A stretch of 64,000 nt of DNA, taken from the NCBI GenBank assembly GCA_004794785.1, contig SJOL01006412.1:275345-339344 (forward strand), written 5' to 3'. The translations under genes and the position numbers were made by a program. Source of the stretch: Opisthorchis felineus (taxonomy: Eukaryota; Platyhelminthes; Trematoda; Opisthorchiida; Opisthorchiidae). How positions within the stretch are numbered: the first letter of the stretch is position 1; every line of letters starts with the position of its first letter. Positions 44,331 to 57,000 of the stretch are shown here, in pieces. Under the pieces are notes generated by a model, which saw only the letters and a program-made list of their open reading frames with translations, was not told where the DNA came from and made no database searches.

Positions 44331-45390
44331 GTATTTTTATTTGCCGGAAAATTCAGTATTCCTTGTGAAAAGTTTGTCGATCTGGAGTACGCAGACGACA
44401 TCGGCCATACCATTGAAGACCAAGGCGAAGCACAAGCCCTGTTGAGTAGACTGACCACCATCATACCATCTTACGGCATGCGCCTTGAACCTTCAGAGTG
44501 CGAATTCATGCATCAGTTTCTGAAAATGCCTTACAATTCAAGGAGAATCCCTGGAAGTTGTGGAGAATTTTACATACCTCGGTAGTTTTATTAACTCTGA
44601 CGGAAATGTGTCTGGTGAAGTCAGTGCAACAATCTCAAAAGCCGGAATCATTTTTGATAATTTGCGTCACTTGTGGTGTCAAACAGGCATATCACTGGGT
44701 CTCAAGGGTCGCGTGAACCAGGTTACAGTAAGGGATGCTTTGTTGTATGGCTGCGAGACGTGGCCTCTGCGGACAGATGAGGTGAGGCGTCTTCAGGTGT
44801 TTGACCACCGATACCTCAGAACCGTTGCTGGTGTAGGATGGCGTCAACGGATTAGAAACAAGGTGATGAGAAAACGGGCATTTGGTAGTGCAGCATGCAC
44901 TTCAATCGCGGAAAACATCCAGCACCACCGACTGCGATGGCTCAATCATGTTCTATGCATGCCGAAACACTGTCCACTGAGACCCATGTTGTTCTCCATG
45001 CCTCCTCGTGAATGGCGCAAACTGCGAGGTGGACAACGTATGACTTGGCAGAAGGCTTTGAAAGTGATCACGTAGTTTGGGTGTTGTCGGTGATATACGC
45101 CTTCCAGGATGGGGTTCCCGCGACCCCGCCTGCGCTTGGCTGGAGACATTGCAAGAAACGGTGGCATTCATGCCATCAGTTTCTTTCCATATTGTCTGAG
45201 CACTTGGAGGTGTAGGCACCTCAGAACGCTTGCAAAGGCCAGCACCAGGTCCCCTCCCTCACCCTCTCTTTTTAACTTCCTTTCACTGTAAGGCTTTAGA
45301 TATAATTAGGTGAAGCTTATAGTTGTACGGCAGTGAAGTATCAGTGTCAACACTGATATTGCCATCTCTGATGATGATGATCAGTGCCCC
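44331..45390 (+). mobile_element. RTE-B-like LINE 3' fragment, YADD kept
   Basis: It starts inside the RT at VDLEYADDIGHTIEDQGEAQ (YADD at 44388-44399) and continues LTTIIPSYGMRLEPSECEF. After a frame change it continues through a 171-codon frame, 44560-45075, with [39 protein letters not shown] and [20 protein letters not shown]. The 3' end has a perfect hairpin (45339-45358) and a GATGATGATGAT tail at about 45375. It is 5' truncated. The conserved catalytic box shows that this lineage was active more recently than the YAYD copies would suggest. Confidence 0.8.
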
Positions 45391-47525
45391 TCGAAGTGGG
45401 TGGAGGATTACGTTTCCTTGAAATATAATATCTTCAAAATGAGCAAAACAAGTGGTGCTACTGAGGCGAACTCCTGAGTGAATCTATGCAATCTGCTCCA
45501 CAACTGTGGAATCAGTCTGACATTCCTTGTTAGTGTCCACTTCGATTAGTCGTCCTCAGAGTTACTCCATACAGTATCGCATTCCAAGTTTGATTGAGTG
45601 AATTGAGGTGGACGGAGGGTGATTTCTAGCCTCGCTCATGTGGCGTGTATATCCAAGGGTGTTTAGCTGTCAGGTCACTTCATGGTATGCGAGTTGAAGC
45701 TAAGCTCTGTTTCATTTAACGAAAAAAGCATTCTTTACCTGTTGCCCGTAATAACTGCGTTCAAAGAGGATGGCCTTTAGACCCTCACTAGCTGAACGTA
45801 TGAGCTGGGTGCGACCATGTAACCATGCTTCAGTTAGTGGAAACTCCTTTAATCGCTCAGCGACTGCAATGCGTGTTTGGGTCGAGCGGCCCTATGTGAC
45901 AGGCACATAATGAGTGATGAAAGGCTGTGGGAGCAACTGGAAAATGGTTAGTGCGCGAAACCACAGACACTCCAGTCAACTAAGGCCATAAGCGTCCCTG
46001 ATAACTCATATGCCGTATTGATAGGACTCGTATGAAAATGGTATTCGTGGCGACTTGGACATATATCTTAACCAAAAAATAGGGGAATTAAAAAGTGGTC
46101 TTCGTAAGGGAGTGGTTTTCACACGGATAACCTTGCAGAAAGTGAACTGCATTGAAGCACGACAGATTTTCAACGGGCCAGGTTTCCCATATTAGGCAGA
46201 CAACATACCAGCAAGTATCGTGCCGTCCGCAGTTAGCTAGCTGCTTTTTGCTTACTTGAGTGTGAATAAGTCTGCTATGTCCCCAAAGAATAGCTAGAAG
46301 ACAAACGTCGAGTGAGGCTAGTTTATGGTCTGACGGCCAGTGCACGCAGTAAATAGGTCCAAGCAGAAGGTTTCTGGTATGTCCTAACCAGAGAATTTTT
46401 TCCATGTAAAGTTCTAAGGACAGAACCAATTGAGTGGTGTGATGAATTCAGGCAAGGCGGAAAGCCTGACACTAACTAGGGCATGAACTGGACAGCTGTC
46501 AGCATTACTGCTGTGGAAGCTGGCAGTGAAGGTCGTGCAATTTTCGAGCTGAATAATCACACGTGAATTGCCTCATCGTCCCTGTACCACTCATAATGTA
46601 GGTCAAACAGTTCTCAGCGTGAAAATAAAAAAATCCCTTGTTGGACGAGCACCACAGAGGTTCCTCAACCAAGTGGCAAGGGGCTTTACGAGCAGCCTAA
46701 TGTAGTATGGTGGGCCACAACGCTCGATTTCATCACTGAAATCGGCTGTAAAGGCCGCATCCCGTTGACAATATCTATGAAGTGGGTTTACTAGCTACCA
46801 CATTGACAGACTCTGTCCAAGCTGATCGCAACTGCGGCACCAAATCACCAACCAAATGCTGCGACAAAAATGCCTATGGAAATTAACGCTACTTGCCATG
46901 ATATTTTATCAATCACATATAATTGCACAACCACTAGGAGGAAAAACGTATAAACAAGGGTCCTTGATTAAACCAGTATGTTGTGCAGTTATGCTACAAA
47001 GCAATCCTACTGCATAAAAGGAACAACATCAACATGAATACTAACGACAGGTGGGATACCGACGAGAGAGAGGTCAGGTATTAGATACGGCGCCGTGCCA
47101 TATATTCTGAGTACCAAGACGGGTCTATTCACGGCGCATGGGACTGCATACACAAAGACATATGATTACATGGGAAGATAAACGTAAACTAAGAAGTACA
47201 TATGGATATTTGCACGGGACGATGGTGTGGTAGCTGATTGTGACCGTTTGCCTGATAAAGATGCACAATTAACCCCAAAAGAAATGACAAAACAAGGAAC
47301 ATCGTACGGAACTTAGAACACAGTGAAGGGTTCGGGGGTCAGGAAAAAAGATAGGGTCACTTTGTCGGAGTAGATGTACATTATATATATAATACTACAT
47401 ATATATATGTAGTCATCCGATCAAAGAAGAATAGATGAGTGCGTTAGGTTTGTACTAACTGAACAAAAGTTAGTTTCCTGTGGAGATAAACAAGTTATAT
47501 TTTGAAGACAGGAATCAATAATATA
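45391..47525. other. No gene recognised; 3' flank of the USP gene
   Basis: No domain or repeat recognised. Includes an imperfect TA palindrome at 47385-47412 (TACATATATATATGTA). The 3' untranslated region of the USP gene must lie below 47526, but I see no obvious AATAAA close to the stop. Confidence 0.35.
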
Positions 47526-48034
47526 TCAGCTAGAGGTATTGGGGTTCATGCCCCTTAGATTGGTTCTGCTTCTACGTTCACTTTCCACGGATTGTTTGCA
47601 GAGGGCCGCGGGAGCCGGCTGTCCTCGCTCTGTGGCATCAGAGGATTCCCCGAGGAGTTCACTCTCCAACACAGTTGGTTGTTGTCTGACCTGTGTAGAT
47701 GCCGGAAACGATTGGCATGCACGCGTGATAAGTGTTGGTGTGGATGTTGTGCGCTTCAATGTGGGACTAAGTTTCACGGAAACGTCTACCAATTCGTTCA
47801 TCGGTGTCCCTGTAGCCTCCAGTGGGGCTGGCTTGGTGTTTTCTTCAGAAGGGAAGGCGGTGGAGTAGCCGCGTTTGAGAAAGGGCATACAAGACACGTT
47901 GGAGCGCGTCAGCCAGTTGGGATACGGCGAGGCAGGCATCAGTTCCGAGTAGAACAACAAATAAGCTTGAGCAGCGGCCACCTCAGTGTAATCACAAAGT
48001 GATACGTTCGCGTCGTTGCAACTGAGCCAACACT
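47526..48034 (-). CDS. USP44/49-like: USP44/49-like exon 9 (509 nt), C-terminus
   Basis: Begins [20 protein letters not shown] and continues [11 protein letters not shown], the last USP strand with the catalytic Asn/Asp. A tail of about 135 residues follows, Ser/Thr/Pro-rich with no domain seen, ending at the stop at 47526-47528. Confidence 0.9.
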
Positions 48035-51000
48035 CTAAACGGAAACCAGTGGCAGAAACAAACCGAGATAATTGACCAGCACAAGGTGACAAAATGTGTT
48101 CCACAGATGGAAACCCTCTGAAAGTACACATTCTACTTTAATGAGAAAACCAGCGGTTTGATAATCAAGAGTGGCAAAATTTCGTCTCGGAGTACAAGAG
48201 GATCGGTAGCCCGAACTAGTGTCAAGGCCTCGTGAAGAGTGGATTCCTAATAATAAGGGACGCCAGTTGGTTTCCGGGAATGGAAACTTATACAGGTTAG
48301 TAGAACTAGTGGCGTTTTGCTGGTTGATGTGTAAATGTGTCGCTTGCTTCAACAAACGCCTATAGCTTGGTCATGCATGGAGTGCGGAGAACTCAGTGAT
48401 TGGCTTACTTAAGGGTACCTAGTCTCCGTAGATAGAAAATTCGGGCTGACATAGATTCCAGGGTTGGGACAACGAAATACGTGGTCCGAAGATATAACGC
48501 ACCTCCTATAGAATTACGGTAGTCTCCGCGGTATAAGAAAGCCACAAACAAAATTTTCTCCAAATCAAATTTTCTTCCATGTCAACTCCCAATTAAAACA
48601 AAGGTTCCATACCCAAAGCAAGAAAGGCATGTAAAATCGGATGCAAAATTTTTGTCTGGATGGGATGAGCCTGGCCTGCGAATTCACCCTTCACAGCAGC
48701 GCTTGTCTTATCCTCAACCCCAGCGTAATTACCAACTGGCCTTACTGACATTACCCTAACGTGATTACCAAACAGGACCGACCATCTAAAAGACCAATCA
48801 TAATGAGAGACCACCACCTTCCCCCCGTGTCAACAAGATACATAAACACACAACACAACGCCTACACACCGACGCACCGCTAAGTTATTACGCACTGATG
48901 TAACCCGGCTTCGTGACGAAATGCTTGTAACCAAGTTGCCTAGCTCAAACAACAAAACAATGACCAACATTCTCCTCGATAGCAGGTGCGTGCCTTTTTG
49001 GTTGGGCTTTGGATCCACACCTACAGAGTCATAGAAGGCGCAGTAAAAAAGACATACAGTGAGCTGTTATAGTATCCCGTATTGTGGAGGGCCACATTAT
49101 TCGGCAATTCGGTCAGCGTAACTAGCTACCGTAGCAACAGTGTGGTCACATAGAGGCGTTTTACGCCTCTCATTGCTAGTAAAGTGAACAGCGACGTCTT
49201 GCTGCCTTATTAAACCTGGCAATCATAGGAGGACGCACTTACTTCATGAAGTTATTCTACCACGCGACCATTGCTCTAAAAAATCACTAACTTTAAAGGA
49301 CAAGATTCGACTGGTTGACCTCAGTAAGAAGGCAATATTCTGGAAAGTTCTCCCAAAACACGAGTGTCAGCTACAGTCAAATTCCGAGGATAGTGAACTA
49401 AAATTAAGATAAGAGTGCAGTAGATATCGGAATCCAACTATGCGCTCAAGTGTTGTGTGTGATCGGATTAGCCTAATGGATGTAACAAATTCGATCAAAG
49501 TTGCTGAAGCGTGTTCATCTGGCTCCGAGTTGTGGCAAAATGATACCACAAGGGAACAGAGAACATAAATATCGACAAGGTCTATGTACTGCGTCTAGGA
49601 GTCCAACTGACAGAGTGTCAGAATAATTATTTTAACATTACACAAATTTGAATTCTCGTACGATAACCGAGAAGAAATTGCTTCCTATTGTCCACATGAT
49701 TCCTCTGAATAGACACACACACCAAACACTTCCATCCGCGCAGAACGGGTTCGCCAGATCGCCATAACCAACGAACACAGTGCTTCGCTGGAACACGTGA
49801 ATCAGAGGAAGAAATTCCGCCAATTTCATAGGATCTAAGGAGAACAAAACGATTTTTCAACCAGTGCTCTGTCGGAGAATACACCCACCTGTGAGTGGTT
49901 TCCCAAATTTAGAGCTCTTCCATGTAATTACTTTGTTACCTCGCCCATAGACACGGTGAGCCTATCGGCTCCCAACCCGCCCCCCAAAAAAAAAAAAAAA
50001 AAACTGAACTTGATGAAATTTGCCAACAGAAATCACTTTATGGGCCCCGAAGAGCTTTCACTATGGAGATGGTTGTACAATCATGTTCAGTGCTTCAAAA
50101 CCTCAAAACACCCCTTGCAGCAGAACGCAAGCAGTGGGTCTTCAACCCGACTTTCTACCCACACCGAATTGCAGCAAGCTATCATCCTCAAACTCGCCAC
50201 TCTTCCCCCACAACCTACCTACCTGCAGTAGGCGAAATTATAGCATTCATGGCCACCGCAGTTTTGGCACGCTAGACAAGTAAACAATGACCTCAACAAC
50301 CGTCTAGTCACAGAGTTGGAAAAGAACAGCCCAGTTCATTTTGGAAAATGCAACCGAACTCCTGCGCTGAAATGATCATAAGTTAGATAGATGGCAATAA
50401 CCTGGTGTACTTGTCTCTGCACTGAGATGGTGTATTTCAAGGTCTCGATAAACTGGAGCATCACGTTTCTAAACTTACGCAGATACAGGCAGAAACTCTT
50501 ATAGGAAAAGAAGAACGAGCCCACGATCATGCAAGAAACCACCGTGGTCATACTATCTAAGATGAATACTTGCACCTGGCTGCGGTACGGCGATAATCTA
50601 TTTCGAGAACGCCTTATTGTAACAGATAGAACTAAAATGAGTGATTGAGAGAAGAGACCTGTACTGGTCCACCATAATCATTTCGAAGAGACTGCACCTC
50701 CAAACTCACTCAATATGCAAAACCAGAGAAGAAAAACACTACTGACGTAGACACATCTCGTGGCGTGTTTGGTCAGGCTCAAGCAGATACACATTTGAGA
50801 CAATTAGCCGAGCAATATTAAAACGACTCATGGTTAACCACGGTTATAACAGGGCCAAATTCAGCCAGTAAAACTCCATTTTTCCAAACTCACCCGGCTC
50901 ATCATTCAAACAGTAAGCAGTGTAGTGTCCGGACTGGAACCCACGACCATGATGTACTATGACCCCAGTTAAATGATACAAATGCTGTCTGGTTGGGTTG

Positions 51001-54000
51001 GGTTTGGCAGGCGAAGGGCACCTACTCCCAGGATGCACAGGCGTGGCCGGAGTTGAATCAATCCGCACAGAATGTAGAGGGCCGTATGCATGTGTGCACC
51101 TACACTCTGAACGATCTGCATCGTTTAGCATAAAGTCGGATAGGTCAAGAATGAGTGGAAAGGAAACGTGACAGCCAACTTTCTCACGTTGCCGTCCAAT
51201 CCAGCTGCAATAAAAACAGAAAAAACAAGGTTTCGGTAGTAAAGCGCTCAAAAAATTGCATGGGATGTCCGAATGAAGAGGGCTAAAGTTTCCTAAAAAA
51301 TACTCTTTCCAGGAGTAAACGGCTTAATAATGAAGCAGTCTCATCAAAGCGGCATATATTTTCTGACTACGACCCTCTGGAGAAAATCTCTGAGAAGCGA
51401 AATGGGAAGTTTATGGTTTCTCAAACTCTGAAAGAGGACACATTACGCCGAAACCCCGTACGCCGCTGGAACAAATTCAAACAGTTAACGTTATAAGCAC
51501 AGCCGATTCATTATCGCAAAACATCAGCAGACTGTCACACTAAACAAGGCTTGGATTTCACGGGAGACTCAAGTGAATCCCTAGTATATGATATTCTTCA
51601 ACTAAATGCGCTGCACAAAGGCCACCTCATGTTTCAATTGGTATGATATTCCAGATATCGCAGTATATTTTCATAAAGGAAACTACTCACAAGGTTGCTG
51701 AAAACGCTTCGACAGCCCACGAGCGGTTTCGCCCTTATTCGGTCTCATCAGGTAGGCGCAGTCCCCGAGTTTCCGTCAACCGTATGTTCTACTTGAATCC
51801 AAATTGGATTGATCTCGACATCTGCACGTCATCCGGCGCCGACATCTTCAGGCATCCCGAAATCAATCTTCAAGCCCCGGAGACCAGTCTACCTGGCCCA
51901 CAATGTACGCACTCTGAGGCAAGCACGAAAACAAGCTGCTCCTGTTCTAACACTGGACTCGCTTGACATTGATTTGTGCTCTGTATCATAGGCTAAGCGA
52001 TGTCAATCACGCTCTCACGTTGGACTCGGTTGACATTGACATGTGCTCTGTATCAGAAAAAAGAACTCAAGATGCAAGCACAGTGGTTGAGCTAACCGCC
52101 CCATCACTCTCCATTCGCTTCCGGCTGCGCACCTCTCGTGCTGCTGTGGCAGGATTTGCAGGGATTGGTATCGCCCTTATTCACCAGGCGGAAGGGTCCT
52201 TGCTTGACTGGATACTCGTTGATAACCGCCTGTGTGGTTCGTCTGGCAACGTCTGTGAAAGATTCTCACAAACAAGGAGTTGATCGTTGTCCGTTTGTCG
52301 CATCTGCTTACGCACCAACTGACTGTAGCTCTGACACCACAGCGGACAGCTTTTATGACGCCTTGAATGCTACGTTGCGGCGAGCCGCAAGCTCAGCTAT
52401 CCTTGTGGTTGCCGGAGATCTAAATGCAGAGGTGGGCAGCCTTACGGCACCTGAGATTGGATTAAGTGCTCGACATGGATTAGACTCGGTACGTACGGAC
52501 AATGGCGAACGATTGCTGCAGGTGCTTGCTGAACACACCCTGTTTTTATGCCGTACTAACTTTCAAAACAGCCGAAATCGTCTGGCCACATGGTGTCCTC
52601 CAACGGCGTGCCGGCTAAGAACTCAACTTGATCAAAATGCTGTCAGTTAACGATGACGCTGATCAATAACTGACTGCTGCTCATTAATGAACACATTTGT
52701 GGATTCGGACCACGCCTACGTCCGGAGTTGCTTCTCCCTTCAATTCCCAGGGTCACGTATGTTGCGAACAAATGGCTTGGCAACTGGGAGACTGGTAGAT
52801 ATGGATGTTAGACGAATTTATCAGAATCGTCTTCTGGAGTCTTTTCTCGAAGCTGTGGAGCGTTTTACGCATCTTGGAAATTGTATTAGTTCCGAGTGTA
52901 GTGTGAAGGGTGTGTAGGGTGAATGCACTAATTTGAAAGGCTCGGGTCGCGTTTGCTAATTTGAGACACCTATGGCGTCAAAGTGGCGTATTCGTGAATC
53001 TCAAGAGACGTGCGTATCAGGCTACAGTACGGGATGTTTTGTTGTATGGCTGTGAGACTTGTCCTGTTCGAGCAGCGTAACTGAGACTTCTTCAGGTGTT
53101 CGACAACCGTTGTCTCAGAACCATAGCTCGAGTCGGTTGGGGTCTTCCATCGAAGAATGTGTTGAGCGACAGAAGTTGTGGTGGTTAGGCCATGTATTAC
53201 GCAACCCGAACCATCGTTTACCGAAGAGTGTGGCGCTTTCGTGCCCAATTCGGAGTGGCGGAAGCAGAGGGGTGGCCAACCCTCCACCTGGCATAGGGAT
53301 ATGAAAGGGACAACGAAACGTCTGGGTGCTGTCGGTGCGACTCGCCTTCAAAATTGGGGACCGCATGATCCTTTTACGCCTGACTGGAGACACTGCAAGA
53401 CCTGACCGCTAATCCACGTCAGTGGCGTTCTGGTTGTCAATTTCTATCCAGGTTGCTTGAATGCGTGTTTGGAAGTGTAGACACCTCGGAATGACTGTAG
53501 TAAGCCAGCAACTAAATCCCCGTCCACTTTAATTCTTTCCTTCACAGTAAAACTCCCAAATAAATCATAGCTGTACGGCAGTGAAGCATGAGCGGATGAT
53601 GATGATGATATGCGGTTTTGATTGATACTAGTCACCGTTCCCATGAGGAAATACCCTCTCCGAGGACACATTACGAAACCCATGAAAGTGCTCATTTCAG
53701 TAACTTGAAGCTTAAGTGACGGGATTTAATCCAACTGACCTAACTGGCTTCTCCATGCAGATCGAATAAAATAAGTTATTGGTTCAAACTCCCTGCAAAC
53801 AGATTCGCGGACCAAGCTTTCTTTGAGCTGCAATTTCAACTCACATCTATCACAAGGTGATTACCAGATTCAGATAAAATACGCTAAGCTCAATTATCTT
53901 ATATTAAAAAGGAGCATATCTGAGTCGGTCACTCGAAACCGCGTGTTGATTGTGTCATACACTTAGGAGTCGAACATCCGGGCGAAACCTCAGAAAGTCC

Positions 54001-57000
54001 GTAGTAAACGACCTACATCCGAGTTTCAAATGAATAGTGTACCCGATATAGAAATCTCATGGTCGCGACACACAGTTACAAACCAACACATGGTCCGGTA
54101 ACCCACTTCATATTGATCCATTTACTAACTGAATCGGTAGGTGTGGGGCTTGAATGATGCTAAACGTTCAATAAGACCCTGATTATCTTCGTAATTCGAT
54201 CAGTGAAGAACTGTAGGGGAAATTCGGTGTCCAGTCTTGTCAAGGTTAAGCGTGGAGAAAGAAGAATGGTTGAGACGTGAATAATTTATACACTGTATAC
54301 AATTTAAAATTAAATAACATACCGAAAACGCTTGACGTGGAGTCGCAATACGCGAGGCAAGCGGGTGAGTCGGATTGTTTGAGTGGCTCGAGTTAAGTAT
54401 TGTTGTCCAAACCCATATTTTGTGGGTTCAGTCGCCTCGGCAGCAGGCGGTGTGGTAGCTACGGCTGGCTTAGGACTCGAATGGACGACAGATAATGATT
54501 CATCCACAACATCCATGCCACAATCACTGGGCGAACGGGAAAGGGACACTTCGGGACGGGAAGGAGAAGAGGCGGTCGAGTTGTGGGACCCGGTTGTAGA
54601 AGCCCTTGTCAGTATCGATACAGAACCGGAAGGAGGTGTTGATAATCGGGATAACGAGACGGAAATTAATTTGTCCACTGAAAAAAAACGGATGAAAACA
54701 TGCAGGAAACACGAGTTTAAGATCTCTAGGAGAGAGGACAAAGCGTACTGCAGTGAAACATGAAAAATGGCTAATCTGAAGGATCATGCTGAAAATTCGC
54801 CTGCCAAAGGAAAGGGGTCCTTCAAATTCGAGTAAAAACCGCTATCCGGACTGATCCGTATAATTTCTGAATATGAACGCGCATTTAGAACAACAAGCGA
54901 AAAGCGATACTTCAAGCCATCCCAAGTGAATTCTTACGCAACGTGACGGGAATTTTTAACATTACCGAACTGGCAAGGTATCTGAATCAGCTATGTTAAC
55001 CCCGAGAGAACCGTTCAATATGAGTCAGTAGCAGACCACTCATGAGATATCTCAGAACGGAATACTGATGACTAACTGGGTTGTTAAAGGCGTAGCTCCT
55101 AACAGTGGCGCTACCCACTGAGTAGTAGTACTAGCAAGGTCAATCTAAAACCTCTGAAATACAAACAAAATGCTTGGGCCATCAGTAATTCATTTCTCCT
55201 GGTCAGTCTTATTTGACAGAACGTAAATTTTCTACCCCTAGCCGAATTCTCAACTACTCGCAGAAAACGAAGCAGCACCAAGGTCTTCACAGTTCACCGC
55301 ACAAACTATGGCAAACGTAGAGATGAGACATATGTACAAAAACATATAGAAGTCAGATATCAAATAAGGTGTGGATCAGGGGTGCATTTTAGTACTCTTA
55401 ACAGAATGGGATTAGCGAGAGATTGCAGTCGGTTCATGTGCTTCAGTAAAGAGCCCTGTCAAGTAGTTATCACGACGGATGGAAACTGACCTAAGGCTGG
55501 AAGTTACTGGCCTGTGTTGATTGTTTCGGAGGAATCTTGTAGATCACAAAGTTTTCACTTCGCCTTGTGATCAGTTCCAAGTGTCAGCAGCTCATCTTAG
55601 AAAATTCAAATTTTCATTACGGGCCTTAACTTATGTCTTGGTGTACACTCTGAAAGTAAAACTGCTGGACATGACATGAACCAAAATATAAGTTTAATCC
55701 GCTACCACATTAGTGTAAGCAATTTCCACAACCACCACCTTCAGAAAAAGAGAAAAGCACGATCTCATAGCCATACGTGAGATTTTCTCCCCAGCCCTAG
55801 CATTACAGTGTGATGCATCAGGTAGACTAACGTAACCATCTGCAAAAAATCGTCTTCGGAAAGCTCATAGGCAGATGATGCACTAAAGTTGAACGGATGA
55901 TTCATGATGTTTCACAATTATTCTGACTGGAACTTCGCCGTCATAGTTGAGGGAAGAAATATTTGCATCAGACTGCTGAGATTCAACTCAGCGTGGACAC
56001 CGCTCAAAAGAGTTAGCAAATCCAAACGGGTATCCAAATTGTTCCAACGTATCCACCAACTATGATTTGCTTCATAGCCCAAGTTCACATGTAACTGGAA
56101 AAAAAACATGCTCCTCCGAACGACTAGCGAAACTCGTTTCTATCTGGGCGCACAGCAACACAACAGCATGATTTTTATTTCTTCTCTCGGTTGATACTTC
56201 ACACAAAACTTCTGTTGGGAGCGCACTGGCAATATGATCCGGATTTATAATTGTTGAATATTTACGCTTTGCTGTAATCTATACCATTACAGCACTGCGC
56301 TCCTTCTACACTAAACTCGAGCTTACACTCCTGCAAACTCGCTATGTTGTTGTGTTACCGAATCTTCTACAGCCAGCCATGGCCCAATTCTGTAGCCACG
56401 TCAGCTGCGTACTACCATGCACCCGTCACCTGCTCAAGGATACGCTGGTTGAGCTTACTGTGGGGTATAAACATCTTTGTCCTTTTGAGCGCAGAGTTGG
56501 ACCTCAGTCTCCACTGCACACCTCAGCATTTTCCAATAACTTAACTTCCTGGAAATTAAGCCAGAATCTTGCCTCTTGACATTAGGTTCGAGCACTCGAG
56601 TTTCGCCGAAATTTTTTTTGTAGAGTCGTAATCTGTCGATCGTATGATGGAATAACCGGATGAGGAGAGTATGTCGACTGCGGTCGGCAGACTTAAGGAA
56701 TTAGTCAGCAGTGTAATTGGAGATATAAAAATCCTGCATAGTCACAGTATTATCCTGAATGTTTATAGCCCGGAATCCAACCAAAGCGCCATATACCATT
56801 CCGCTTAAGGTTACGGGTAAAGCATCAGCCTCATCGCGTTTGGATAATATCAACCAGGAGGGGTGAAAACGGTAGAAGCGATGGAGGAGGGTCGGCAGGA
56901 AGTTCTGAAGATGCATTTTAATAATCGACTTGAATGTGCAAAACGTCTGCCGCGATCATTCAGCCAGGGCATAGTTACTGGGTATTGGTAAATCAGGCTG

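Noticed and set aside
47539..48002. Two plus-strand frames of 109 and 136 codons
   Set aside because: Antisense to USP exon 9; no domain of their own.
54383..54763. A 126-codon plus-strand frame
   Set aside because: It is the antisense shadow of USP exon 7, whose splice phases and motif ([13 protein letters not shown]) are convincing.
56344..56579. Overlapping frames rich in Cys and His
   Set aside because: No consistent frame, motif or splice signal; they lie inside a USP intron.
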